From: Aldehydirespirator sp965221605
GTDB lineage: Bacteria; Actinomycetota; Acidimicrobiia; Acidimicrobiales; Aldehydirespiratoraceae
Assembly (NCBI GenBank): GCA_965221605.1
Contig: CBDCSK010000002.1
Location: 143,151 to 207,150 of the forward strand
Direction of reading: 5' to 3'
Length of the DNA stretch: 64,000 nt
Position 1 is the first letter of the stretch. Each line of letters begins with the position of its first letter. The notes beneath the pieces were generated by a model that did no database searches, was not told the origin of the DNA, and saw nothing but the letters and a program-made list of their open reading frames with translations. Made by a program: the position numbers and the translations under genes. This document shows positions 33,977 to 42,359 of this stretch, piece after piece.

Positions 33977-35785
33977 ATGCTGCAACCCGCCAACCGGCTC
34001 ACGCTGATCGACGCCATGCGTCCCCCGGCCGGCTTCCGCTTCGAGTCCGCCATGGCGGTGACCTACACCCTCGACCTCCGGGCTCTCCTGGCCGCGCCCG
34101 CGGCACTGGCCCTCGCCGGCCGCGGCACCGACTCCGGGGACGACAGCGACACCTACGAGCCCATCGAGCTGATCCAAGCGCTGCAGGCTCACGCCAGCAG
34201 GTTGACCGTGTTCAGCCAGGTCGGAGAGATCGCCCTGGCGCCGTCGCGCCGGGCGTTCGCCTTCCTGGAGCAGACGGTTCTGCCGGTTTCGGCACCGCGA
34301 GGCGGCATCGTGCACCCCAAGGTGTGGGTGATCCGCTACAACGCGGCCGGGCACCCGGCAGACGGGCAGGCGGTCGAGCAGCGGCTCCGAGTGCTCATTG
34401 CCAGCCGCAACCTCACCTTCGACATGAGCTGGGACACGGTGGTTCGCTTGGACGAGACCGCCGATTCGGGTGGAACGCCGCTGGAACCCGTAGGCGAGCT
34501 GTTCAAGAGTCTCCTGAGCAACTGCCCGACCAGCGTCTCGGAGGACCACCGCACGCGAGTCCAGTCGCTGGCCTCGGCTCTCCAGGACGCCCGGTTCGCC
34601 CTGCCCGCGGGCGTGGACGCACTCAAGGTCCATGTCCTGGGTCTAGATCCCAAGCCGTCACCACTGCCGTCCGGCGCCGAGCGGTCGCTGATCATCTCGC
34701 CGTTCGTCAGCGACAGCTTCTTCACCAGCGTTCATCCGGTCAAGATCGACGAACTGGTCAGCAGCTCAGAGCAGCTCGACCGCCTCGATCCGGCTTCCCT
34801 GGCCAAGGTGGAGAAGGTCCATGCTTTCGACGACGGGAGTGCCACAGACCGCGCCGGCGACGACAAGCTGTCGCCCTTCGATCCCGGACGGCCGCTCGTC
34901 GGGCTCCACGCCAAGGTGTTCGCCTTCGAGAACAAGGATCGGGCCCGGCTGTTCCTCGGGTCGGCCAACGCCACCGGCCCGGCGTTCGACAGCAATGTCG
35001 AGATCCTGGTGGAACTGACCGGGTCGGTTGATGCCCTCGGCATCGATCGTCTCTCCGGCGGCAGCGACGACGAACCGGGCCTGCGAGACCTCTTCTACGA
35101 CTACCGGCGGTCGGACAACGTTGAGGAGCCCAACGGCAGACCGTCGGTCGACCACTGGCGACACAACATCGCCCGGCTCTCATACACCGGGCAAGTCACC
35201 GAGGGCGACGACGGATGGACGGTGGTCTACCGGACGACCGAGCCGATGCCTGAGCCCGACGACGTGACGATTCACTGCTGGCCGCTCACCGTCGCCGGCA
35301 ACCGGCTCCGGGTGGCCCCAGGAAAGCCGCTGGACGAGCAATTCAACACCAGCCTGGAGAACCTCAGCGGCTTCCTCGCCTTCGAACTGGCCCACACCGA
35401 GGGCGAGTTGAGCTGCTTCGTCGTCCCGGTCCCACTCGCGGGCGTGCCCGAGCACCGCGACCGGGAGCTGCTGCGGTCGCTGATCGGGAACGCGGAGCGC
35501 TTCTTCCGCTACCTCATGGCGCTGCTCGAAGAGGACACCGGCGAGTTCAGCGTGATCGACACCATCGAGCGGATCAGCGGAGGTGAGCTAGACGGAGGCG
35601 ACGAGCCGATCAACCTGCCGGTGCTGGAGAGGCTGCTGCGAACCATGCGCCGCGACCCCGGCAAGCTGGCCGGACTCCATCCGCTCGTGTCGGACCTGGC
35701 CGCCGAGGACGCGCTCCCTCCGGAATTCGCCGAGCTGTGGGAGATGATCCACGAGGTGGCATCCGCAGAGGGACCGGCGCAGTGA
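33977..35785 (+). CDS. Phospholipase D-like nuclease/phosphodiesterase (two HKD half-sites)
   Basis: The 602-residue protein has two PLD half-sites. The first is HPK at 113-115 with SRN at 143-145 (LIASRNLTFD). The second is HAK at 311-313 with SAN at 329-331 (LFLGSANATG). Two HxK...N half-sites form one active centre in PLD nucleases such as those of DISARM (DrmC) and of BfiI-like enzymes. Downstream, about 250 residues have no motif I recognise and may contact partners. The ATG lies five bases after the DUF6361 stop, with GGAGG 11 bases ahead. Its TGA overlaps the helicase GTG. DNA cleavage is the likely activity in this context, but lipid or RNA targets are not excluded. Confidence 0.82.
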   Translation: MLQPANRLTLIDAMRPPAGFRFESAMAVTYTLDLRALLAAPAALALAGRGTDSGDDSDTYEPIELIQALQAHASRLTVFSQVGEIALAPSRRAFAFLEQTVLPVSAPRGGIVHPKVWVIRYNAAGHPADGQAVEQRLRVLIASRNLTFDMSWDTVVRLDETADSGGTPLEPVGELFKSLLSNCPTSVSEDHRTRVQSLASALQDARFALPAGVDALKVHVLGLDPKPSPLPSGAERSLIISPFVSDSFFTSVHPVKIDELVSSSEQLDRLDPASLAKVEKVHAFDDGSATDRAGDDKLSPFDPGRPLVGLHAKVFAFENKDRARLFLGSANATGPAFDSNVEILVELTGSVDALGIDRLSGGSDDEPGLRDLFYDYRRSDNVEEPNGRPSVDHWRHNIARLSYTGQVTEGDDGWTVVYRTTEPMPEPDDVTIHCWPLTVAGNRLRVAPGKPLDEQFNTSLENLSGFLAFELAHTEGELSCFVVPVPLAGVPEHRDRELLRSLIGNAERFFRYLMALLEEDTGEFSVIDTIERISGGELDGGDEPINLPVLERLLRTMRRDPGKLAGLHPLVSDLAAEDALPPEFAELWEMIHEVASAEGPAQ

Positions 35786-38700
35786 GCGGGCAGGCCATCA
35801 ACGCCGAGGCGGTGCTGGCTGACCTCAAGGACTTCCAGCGGAGGACGGCGCGCTGGGCTTTCGAGCGAATGTTCGCCGAGGAGGACCCCGCCATCCGATT
35901 CCTGGTGGCGGACGAGGTCGGCCTGGGCAAGACCCACGTCGCCAAGGGCGTGATCGCCCAGGTGATCGAACACCTCCACCACGCCGGCGACGAGCGCCAC
36001 GACATCGTCTACGTCTGCTCCAACGGAGCAATCGCCCGGCAGAACCTGCGCAGACTCGCCCCCAAGGGGATCGAGCCGGTAGCGAGGGTCGATCGACTCA
36101 CAATGCTGCCGCTCGCCGAGCTTGACGACGGGGACGACACGCGCACAGGTATCAACCTGCTGGCAATCACACCGGGAACGTCACTGCGATTCGGTCGCAG
36201 CACGGGCACGTTCCCCGAGCGATGTCTGGCCTACACGTTCCTGCGGGGCCATTGGGGAGCGAAAGCCATGAGTCGATCCCCGGTCAAGCGCATCTTCTGG
36301 GAGGGTCTGCGGTCCGGCACCCGACACGACCGGGACCGGTGGGTACGAAGTCGGGAGAAGTGGTACCGCCCTCAGATTGAGGGATCGCTCGGCCACTTCG
36401 GCGCGCGACTCGAACAGGCTGACCGAGCCCGGGCCGCGGACGGACGGCCCTCTCTGCGTGACCTGTTCGAGCAGTTGGTCAACGAACTCGCCTACAAGCG
36501 AAGGATCCCGTGGGAGCTCCGCGTGCAGCGCAGCGAGTTCATCGGGGAGGTTCGGCGGATCATGGCGCTGGTGGGCATCGACGCGCTCCGTCCCGATCTC
36601 GTGGTGCTCGACGAGTTCCAGCGATTCAAGGACCTGTTGCAACCGGAACCCACGAACCTGGCGGCCGAGCTGGCCCAGCGGCTCTTCGACTATCAGGACC
36701 CCGATACCGGCACGCCGACGCGAACGCTGCTGCTGTCGGCGACCCCGTACCGCATGTACACCACCTCGGGCGAACCCGAGGGCGACCACTACAAGGACTT
36801 CCTCGACACCTGCTCGTTCCTGTACGGAGACCCGGCCCGGGTCGAGCGACTCCAAGGCCATTTCAGGGAACTGCGCGCCGCGCTCACATCGCGGGACTCG
36901 CTCGACCAGGCCACCTCGATCTGTCGAGACATCGAGGCTGATCTGCGCGACGTGATGGCCCGTACCGAACGGCTGGCGGCCACCCCGAGCCGTGACGGCA
37001 TGCTCGACGAGACGGAGGCCCCCACGGCTGTGAGCCCTGACGACCTCCGCGCCTATGTGCGCATCGGCGGCCTGGCCGAGGTAGTGGCACACCACGAGCC
37101 GACCGAATACTGGAAGTCGGCGCCGTACCTCGTCAACTTCATGGAGACATACAAGCTGAAGCAGGCGATCGAGGCGGGTGCAGAGCAGGGACTGTTCGAC
37201 GGCGAGGCGCTCGATCCCGGCCCCGGCCTGCTGAGCTGGGACGACATCGAGGCCTACCGGCGGATCGACCCCCAGAACGCACGGCTGCGCTGGCTGCTGG
37301 ACGACCTCGAGCGTCGGCGCGCCTTCGAGTTGCTATGGGTGCCCGCGTCGATGAGGTACTACGACACCGGATCGGTGTACGAGTCGCCCGAGGCCTCCGG
37401 GTTCACGAAGCGGCTGATCTTCTCAGGCTGGACGGTGGTGCCCAAGGTCGTCTCCTCGCTGGCGAGTTTTGAGGCCGAGCGGCGGGCCTTCGCCGGTCGC
37501 GATCACAGCTACACCGCCGACTACGCGCACCGCGGCGGCGGCCGGCTCGACCTCCGGGCAACGGCACGCGCTGGTGCCGGGCCCCGACCGGGGGAAGCGC
37601 TGGGGAACCGTCGAGCGGCCGCGATGACTGCGTTCATCCTGACATGGCCGAGCCCGAGCCTGGCGGAGCTCGGTGATCCCAGACCGACCGGCACCGGTCG
37701 AACTCGCCGTTCGCATGGAGCCACTGGACCCGGACGCGACGGGGTCGATGCGGGTCGCGAGCGCCCTCGAGTCTCCGGGCTGACCGCTGATGTCGAAGCT
37801 CGAATAGGTACTGCCCTCGAGCCGCTGGTCCGGTCCGCGCCCGATGCCGGAGCCATCGACCGGCGCTGGTACTGGGCCACGCCCCTGCTCCTTGACAAGG
37901 AACTCCATCCGTCGGCGGTCGAGGTTCTGCTCGGCCCCGACGGCGCGTACTACCTGGGCGGCGGAAGCCCCGACGGACAAGGGCTGCACATCCACATGGC
38001 CGAGGCGCGAGCCATGCTCGACGAGGGCGTGGAAGCTCTCGGCCGTCCTCCCGACGACCTCACCGAGGTGCTGGCCGACCTGGCTGTGGGCGGGCCGGCA
38101 CAGTGCGCGCTGCGGTCCATCAACTCGGTAGTGGGTCTGGAGATCTCCCACGAAGGCACCCTGGCCAACGCGGCATGGGTGGGTGCCGCGTTCAGGAACT
38201 TCTTCAGTGCCCCCGAGACGACCGCGGTGGTCGTGGGCGGCGAGCCTCAGGACGGTGCCGGCCACGCCGGTGCAACCCGCTACTGGCAGGAGGTGCTGCG
38301 ACACTGCATCGACGGCAACCTTCAGGCGGTGCTCGACGAGCACATCCATGTGCTGCGCGACTGGCTCGGCTTCCTGAGCCTGGACACCGAGAGTCAGCGA
38401 GTCGACGCCGCTGACGACATCGCCTACAAGCTCGCTGACGCCCTGAACCTGCGCACCTCGTCGTATCGCGTGGATATCCCCGGCCCGGAGCGCGACGGCC
38501 CCGGGATCGAACTCCATCCTCACCGGATGCGCTCGCGCTTCGCGGTCGCCTTCGGCCATCAAACCCTCGACGAGGGCGGAGAGGCCCGCATCGAGGCCGT
38601 CTCAAGAGCGTTCAACTCGCCGTTCTGGCCCTTCGTGCTCGCCTCCACGTCCATCGGCCAGGAGGGTCTGGACTTCCATCTCTGGTGCCATGCGGTTGTC

Positions 38701-39162
38701 CACTGGAACCTGCCGTCCAACCCGGTCGACCTGGAGCAGCGCGAGGGCCGAGTCCACCGGTACAAAGGCCACGCGGTGAGGCGCAACATCGCGACGACCT
38801 TGGGTCCGGACCTGCTCGGCGAGGGACTGGCCGCTGGCAGCGACCCATGGAACGAGCTCTTCGACCTTGCGGTAGCCGGGAGAGAAGCCGGAACCGATGA
38901 GATGGTGCCCTACTGGGTGTTCCACAGAGGTGCCGCCAGGATCGAGCGGCTTGTGCCGTACATGCCCTTCAGCCGGGAGGCGGCAGCCCTGCCGCGATTG
39001 CGCAAGACCCTCGCTGCGTATCGTCTCGCCTTCGGTCAGCCCCGCCAAGAGGAGTTGGTCGAGTTTCTCGGCAGGAACTTCACCAGAGAGGACCTCAAGC
39101 GGCTCCGCATTGATCTGTCACCCCCCAATATCGACACTCTGAACCAACTTCTGCATAGGTAG
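35782..39162 (+). CDS. SNF2/HepA-like superfamily 2 helicase (third gene of the operon)
   Basis: This is a 1126-residue SF2 ATPase. Motif I is DEVGLGKTHVAKG (lysine 50), which is the HepA/Snf2 form. Motif II is DEFQ at 277-280 (VVLDEFQRFKD), motif III SATP at 319-322, motif V STSIGQEGLDF at about 955-965 and motif VI QREGRVHR at 986-993. The two RecA lobes are separated by about 600 residues, far more than in a standard helicase, so a large insertion domain sits between them. GTG start overlaps the PLD stop (GTGA), so the proteins are probably made in fixed ratio. The stop codon lies in a terminator stem. It is likely the translocase of a defence complex, comparable in layout to DISARM, which also pairs a helicase with a PLD protein. 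Confidence 0.88.
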   Translation: MSGQAINAEAVLADLKDFQRRTARWAFERMFAEEDPAIRFLVADEVGLGKTHVAKGVIAQVIEHLHHAGDERHDIVYVCSNGAIARQNLRRLAPKGIEPVARVDRLTMLPLAELDDGDDTRTGINLLAITPGTSLRFGRSTGTFPERCLAYTFLRGHWGAKAMSRSPVKRIFWEGLRSGTRHDRDRWVRSREKWYRPQIEGSLGHFGARLEQADRARAADGRPSLRDLFEQLVNELAYKRRIPWELRVQRSEFIGEVRRIMALVGIDALRPDLVVLDEFQRFKDLLQPEPTNLAAELAQRLFDYQDPDTGTPTRTLLLSATPYRMYTTSGEPEGDHYKDFLDTCSFLYGDPARVERLQGHFRELRAALTSRDSLDQATSICRDIEADLRDVMARTERLAATPSRDGMLDETEAPTAVSPDDLRAYVRIGGLAEVVAHHEPTEYWKSAPYLVNFMETYKLKQAIEAGAEQGLFDGEALDPGPGLLSWDDIEAYRRIDPQNARLRWLLDDLERRRAFELLWVPASMRYYDTGSVYESPEASGFTKRLIFSGWTVVPKVVSSLASFEAERRAFAGRDHSYTADYAHRGGGRLDLRATARAGAGPRPGEALGNRRAAAMTAFILTWPSPSLAELGDPRPTGTGRTRRSHGATGPGRDGVDAGRERPRVSGLTADVEARIGTALEPLVRSAPDAGAIDRRWYWATPLLLDKELHPSAVEVLLGPDGAYYLGGGSPDGQGLHIHMAEARAMLDEGVEALGRPPDDLTEVLADLAVGGPAQCALRSINSVVGLEISHEGTLANAAWVGAAFRNFFSAPETTAVVVGGEPQDGAGHAGATRYWQEVLRHCIDGNLQAVLDEHIHVLRDWLGFLSLDTESQRVDAADDIAYKLADALNLRTSSYRVDIPGPERDGPGIELHPHRMRSRFAVAFGHQTLDEGGEARIEAVSRAFNSPFWPFVLASTSIGQEGLDFHLWCHAVVHWNLPSNPVDLEQREGRVHRYKGHAVRRNIATTLGPDLLGEGLAAGSDPWNELFDLAVAGREAGTDEMVPYWVFHRGAARIERLVPYMPFSREAAALPRLRKTLAAYRLAFGQPRQEELVEFLGRNFTREDLKRLRIDLSPPNIDTLNQLLHR

Positions 39163-39185
39163 CCGTCATTTTTCGGCTATTTTTT
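39160..39185 (+). terminator. Intrinsic terminator of the DUF6361-PLD-helicase operon
   Basis: TAGCCG (39160-39165), an eight-base loop and CGGCTA (39174-39179) are followed by six T residues. The first three bases of the stem are the helicase stop codon. This is a textbook rho-independent terminator, rare in such GC-rich DNA. Confidence 0.8.
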
Positions 39186-39190
39186 ATGGT

Positions 39191-40339
39191 GTGATGTACA
39201 CAAGGCTGGCTCGGGTGCCGGAGCAGAGCTTCTTCCTGCTCGGCATGAGAGGCGTCGGCAAGAGCACTTGGGCCCGGCACGTCCTGCCTGACGCCCTGCG
39301 CCTCGACCTGCTCGACGAAGCCCTCTTCGCCGACCTGCTGGCCGGCCCGTCGCTGTTCCGGCAACTGCTGTCAGGCGTGGGGCCGAACGAATGGGTGGTG
39401 GTGGACGAGGTGCAGCGCATCCCGAGCCTGCTCAACGAGGTGCACCGCATGATCGAGGAGCGAGGCGTTCGATTCGCTCTGCTGGGATCGAGCGCCCGCA
39501 AGCTCAAGACCGCGGGCACCAACCTGCTGGCCGGCCGGGCGCTGCGCAAGGCCATGCACCCGTTGACCCCAGCCGAGCTCGGAGACGACTTCAACCTCGA
39601 CGACGCGCTCCGCTTCGGCACCATCCCCCTGGTCTGGACAGCCCCGGACCGGCGCGAGACCCTCCAGAGCTACACCCAGCTGTACCTGCGCGAGGAGATC
39701 CGGGCCGAGGCCGCGGTGCGCAACCTGTCGGGCTTCGTGCGCTTCCTGCCCGTGGCCGCGGTGATGCACGCCCAGACGGTGAACGCAGCCTCCATCGCTC
39801 GCGACGCCGGCATCTCCCGCACCACCGTCAACGGCTACCTGGAAATCCTCGAAGACACCCTGCTCGCCCTGCAGCTGCCGGCCTTCGAGGCCAAGCTGCG
39901 GGTGCGGGAGAGGCGCCGCCCCAAGCTGTACTGGGCCGACGCCGGCCTGGTGCGAGCGGTGAAGCGCCAGCTCGGGCCGGTGACGGCCGAGGAGCGCGGC
40001 GCCCTGCTGGAGGGCTGGGTCCTGGGCCTGCTGCGAGCCCACAACGAGCATCAGCATGTCTACGACGAAATCGGCTATTGGGCCGCGGCCGAGTCGAAGG
40101 CCGAGGTCGACTTCGTCCTCACCCGCGACCACGAGCACCTCGCCATAGAGGTCAAGGCGTCCGAGCGGTACAACACCAGCATGCTCAAGGGGCTGCGCGC
40201 CCTGGCCGACCTTCCCGGCCTGGCTCGCCGGATCCTCGCCTACCGCGGCCCGCGAGCCTTCCGGACCGAGGACGGCATCGACGTGTGGCCCCTCGACCAC
40301 CTCCACCAGGCCCTTCCCCACGACGAACTCTGGCCCTAG
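39191..40339 (+). CDS. AAA+ ATPase with DUF4143 domain
   Basis: The 382-residue ATPase has Walker A GMRGVGKST at residues 18-26 and Walker B WVVVDEVQRI. The DUF4143 C-terminal half follows (YLEILEDTLLALQLPAFEAK, LYWADAGLVRAV, then the PD-(D/E)XK-like segment KAEVDFVLTRDHEHLAIEVKAS). These proteins are widespread in accessory regions, with unclear function; the C-terminal part resembles a nuclease fold. GTG-ATG double start: the ATG at 39194 is equally possible. It begins six bases after a strong terminator, with no ribosome site, so it may be leaderless or read from a promoter inside the terminator region. Confidence 0.85.
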   Translation: MMYTRLARVPEQSFFLLGMRGVGKSTWARHVLPDALRLDLLDEALFADLLAGPSLFRQLLSGVGPNEWVVVDEVQRIPSLLNEVHRMIEERGVRFALLGSSARKLKTAGTNLLAGRALRKAMHPLTPAELGDDFNLDDALRFGTIPLVWTAPDRRETLQSYTQLYLREEIRAEAAVRNLSGFVRFLPVAAVMHAQTVNAASIARDAGISRTTVNGYLEILEDTLLALQLPAFEAKLRVRERRRPKLYWADAGLVRAVKRQLGPVTAEERGALLEGWVLGLLRAHNEHQHVYDEIGYWAAAESKAEVDFVLTRDHEHLAIEVKASERYNTSMLKGLRALADLPGLARRILAYRGPRAFRTEDGIDVWPLDHLHQALPHDELWP

Positions 40340-40461
40340 GCGCCCCTGTCGTCCCCAGGAGCCAGTCGAGCCGGAGGGAATGTGGTAAGCGCCGGCTGGA
40401 CCGCACTGGTACTCGACCACAGCACCGGACCCCCTCCAGATTCGCCTTAAGCTGCCAGGCC

Positions 40462-41094
40462 GTGAGCATTTCTCGACGTGAAGTTGACGAGCGACGCTTC
40501 AATCGCGATGTGATCCTGCCCTACGAACTGAGGCTCCTCGACTTCCAAGCGGCCATGCAGGACGTCTAAGACTTCTTCTCTGATGTCAACGGGTCCCTGG
40601 CCGACAAGGGCCTGGGGCGACTTGAGGACACTCTGCGAAAGGCAATCCTGTCGGGGATGCTCTCCGACATGCTCACAGCAAGCATGGCCGCTCATGCACG
40701 CACCCTGGTCGAGAATCAGCACCACAACGGGCACCCCGACCTTGTTGTGAAGGGGGTGTACCCGGGTGATGCCGTGAAGGCCGGGGCCGAGGGGGTCGAG
40801 ATCAAGACCACGCTGAAGAAAGGGGGCGCTGTGGACACGCACGGCGCTCGAGACCAGTGGTTCTGCGTGTTCGTCTACCAGGTCGACAACTTGACAGAGC
40901 CCGCCGCCGACCGAGATCCACTGCGCTTCACCGAGGTGTACCTCGCAGAGGTCACAACAGCTGACTTCCGCCGCAACGATCGAGGCGAACTAGGCACGAG
41001 GACTGCCACGCTTCACGCCGAAGGAGTCGCGAAACTGCGGCGGAGTTGGGTCTATCTGGACGTAGTCGACAACCCGGCCGAACCCGGCTCGTAG
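40462..41094 (+). pseudogene. PD-(D/E)XK restriction endonuclease interrupted by an ochre stop
   Basis: One reading frame of 211 codons is continuous except for TAA at codon 36 (40567-40569). The flanks read AAMQDV-stop-DFFSDVN in the same frame, so a single base change of TAC or TAT (Tyr) to TAA explains it. Downstream is a PD-(D/E)XK core: GHPDLVVKG followed by GVEIKTTLKK. The neighbour on the opposite strand is a DNA methyltransferase with which the 3' ends overlap by 43 bases, so this was the nuclease of a type II restriction-modification pair. The remaining frame from the ATG at 40657 could make a 145-residue nuclease core. Recognition sequence is unknown. Confidence 0.72.
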
Positions 41095-41987
41095 TCACGC
41101 AGTTTGGGAATGGCGGATACTGCAAGGCGGGCATAGGTCGGGTCTCGCTCGACGCCTGCACTGCGGTAGCCGACATGCTCCGCGGCGGCCAAAGTAGAGC
41201 CCGAACCGGCGAACGGATCGAGCACGACACCGGTGCCGAGCGGCAGGATGGCACGCACTACTTGGCGGAGGAACGCCTGAGGCTTGAGACTGGGGTGCGG
41301 CGCGAGCTTCCGCTCCGCCCGGCGTGTGGGAGTTGATGCGATCACGTCGGCGAACGGCTTCTCGTCAGAGACACGCCGGAGTCCACCGGTGCCCCAGGTT
41401 CGAAGGTTGTCTTGGACACGCCCCTCGAGCGGCTTGCGAAACAACAGCCACGGCTCCCACTTGGAGCGAGGCATGACTGTGACGTTGGGAAACTCCTCGT
41501 GGGCGTTCTTCGGACGATCACCGCCTCGCATCGTCATCACGAGGCGCACCACCTCGCCCCGGCGCTCAAGACCGCCCTCGCAGATGGCGCTCGCGACCAG
41601 GTGAGAAACCAGCGGGTTGGACGCCACCAAGACGTGCGCACCGGGAACCAGAACCGGCACGAGCGCCTCGGTCCACGCACGGAAGAACGAGCACAAGCCG
41701 TCCAGATCTTCCGTGGTCAGAGTGGTGAACCTGGGTACGGGGGAGCGCTGATGGCCATCGAATGCCGGGGGAAGGCGCCATACGCCTCCTTGTCCCCTCC
41801 GGAGCTTGCGTTGCTCTTGGGGGGTGTATTCGACGATGCCGTATGGAGGATCGGTCACGACCCCGTGGAACGCGTGGTGCGGCTGCTCAGCGAGCCACTC
41901 CAAGCAGTCACCGACGTACAACGAAGCGTCACCCACCTTTGCGAATGGAGACCAGGGCTCTACGAATGCAGCCTCAGCCGAGTTCAT
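41052..41987 (-). CDS. Type II DNA methyltransferase (beta-class, N6-adenine or N4-cytosine)
   Basis: The 311-residue enzyme has catalytic motif IV DPPYG at 46-50 before the SAM-binding motif I FAGSG at 259-263, the order of beta-class amino-methyltransferases. Target-recognition sequence lies between them (NPLVSHLVASAICEGG and others). DPPY is used by both m6A and m4C enzymes. The ATG at 41987 lies inside the 3' end of the wHTH gene, so expression is coupled. Convergent with the broken nuclease. If the nuclease is inactive it is now an orphan methyltransferase. Confidence 0.88.
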   Translation of the reverse strand: MNSAEAAFVEPWSPFAKVGDASLYVGDCLEWLAEQPHHAFHGVVTDPPYGIVEYTPQEQRKLRRGQGGVWRLPPAFDGHQRSPVPRFTTLTTEDLDGLCSFFRAWTEALVPVLVPGAHVLVASNPLVSHLVASAICEGGLERRGEVVRLVMTMRGGDRPKNAHEEFPNVTVMPRSKWEPWLLFRKPLEGRVQDNLRTWGTGGLRRVSDEKPFADVIASTPTRRAERKLAPHPSLKPQAFLRQVVRAILPLGTGVVLDPFAGSGSTLAAAEHVGYRSAGVERDPTYARLAVSAIPKLRDYEPGSAGLSTTSR

Positions 41988-42210
41988 AGACGCCACGGTG
42001 CACCCTCCGGAACTGGCCTCCCCGACCTGCATTGAGGTTGAGGTAACTGCGGACCGACGACGCTGCAACGGGGCTTCCCAGTCGAGCCTCAACTGACGCA
42101 TGGATCTCCTTCAACCTCAGAGGCCTGCCCGCATTCGCGAGTGCCTGTTCGATGGCGTCGCGTACTTCGCCGGGCCTACGACGGCCGAGACTCTGGGTTG
42201 AAGCAACCAT
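41974..42210 (-). CDS. Small winged-helix protein upstream of the methyltransferase
   Basis: This 78-residue basic protein, MVASTQSLGRRRPGEV onwards, has the helical pattern of a winged helix: VRDAIEQALANAGRPLRLKE, then HASVEARLGSPVAASSVRSY and FRRVHRGVYELG. The same domain is often fused to the N-terminus of type II methyltransferases; here it ends in a separate frame, overlapping the methyltransferase start by 14 bases. It is either a stand-alone control protein or a fused protein split by a frameshift. A GGAGC ribosome site precedes the ATG, and a double palindrome lies just ahead. Confidence 0.68.
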   Translation of the reverse strand: MVASTQSLGRRRPGEVRDAIEQALANAGRPLRLKEIHASVEARLGSPVAASSVRSYLNLNAGRGGQFRRVHRGVYELG

Positions 42211-42224
42211 TGCTCCGCACTTTA

Positions 42225-42238
42225 GACGTCTAGACGTC
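42225..42238. promoter_or_regulatory. Double GACGTC palindrome, candidate R-M operator
   Basis: GACGTCTAGACGTC is a perfect 14-base palindrome formed by two GACGTC hexamers (each an AatII-type site) flanking TA. It sits 14 bases upstream of the wHTH start codon. It could be bound by that protein, or be a methylation-sensitive control site for the methyltransferase. Confidence 0.5.
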
Positions 42239-42359
42239 ACCAGTCGCGGATCTCAGAGCAGCACCGACACTAGTGAGACCCACTGACATCGCTCTCGACT
42301 GCACCTACCCGCGCACCTCCTTACGCGAGAGGCGTCGAGGTTGCACGCCTACGTGTTGG

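Noticed and set aside
32748..39162. Classical DISARM system
   Set aside because: Helicase and PLD protein are present, but no DUF1998 (DrmB) gene; the first gene is DUF6361, so the label would be wrong.
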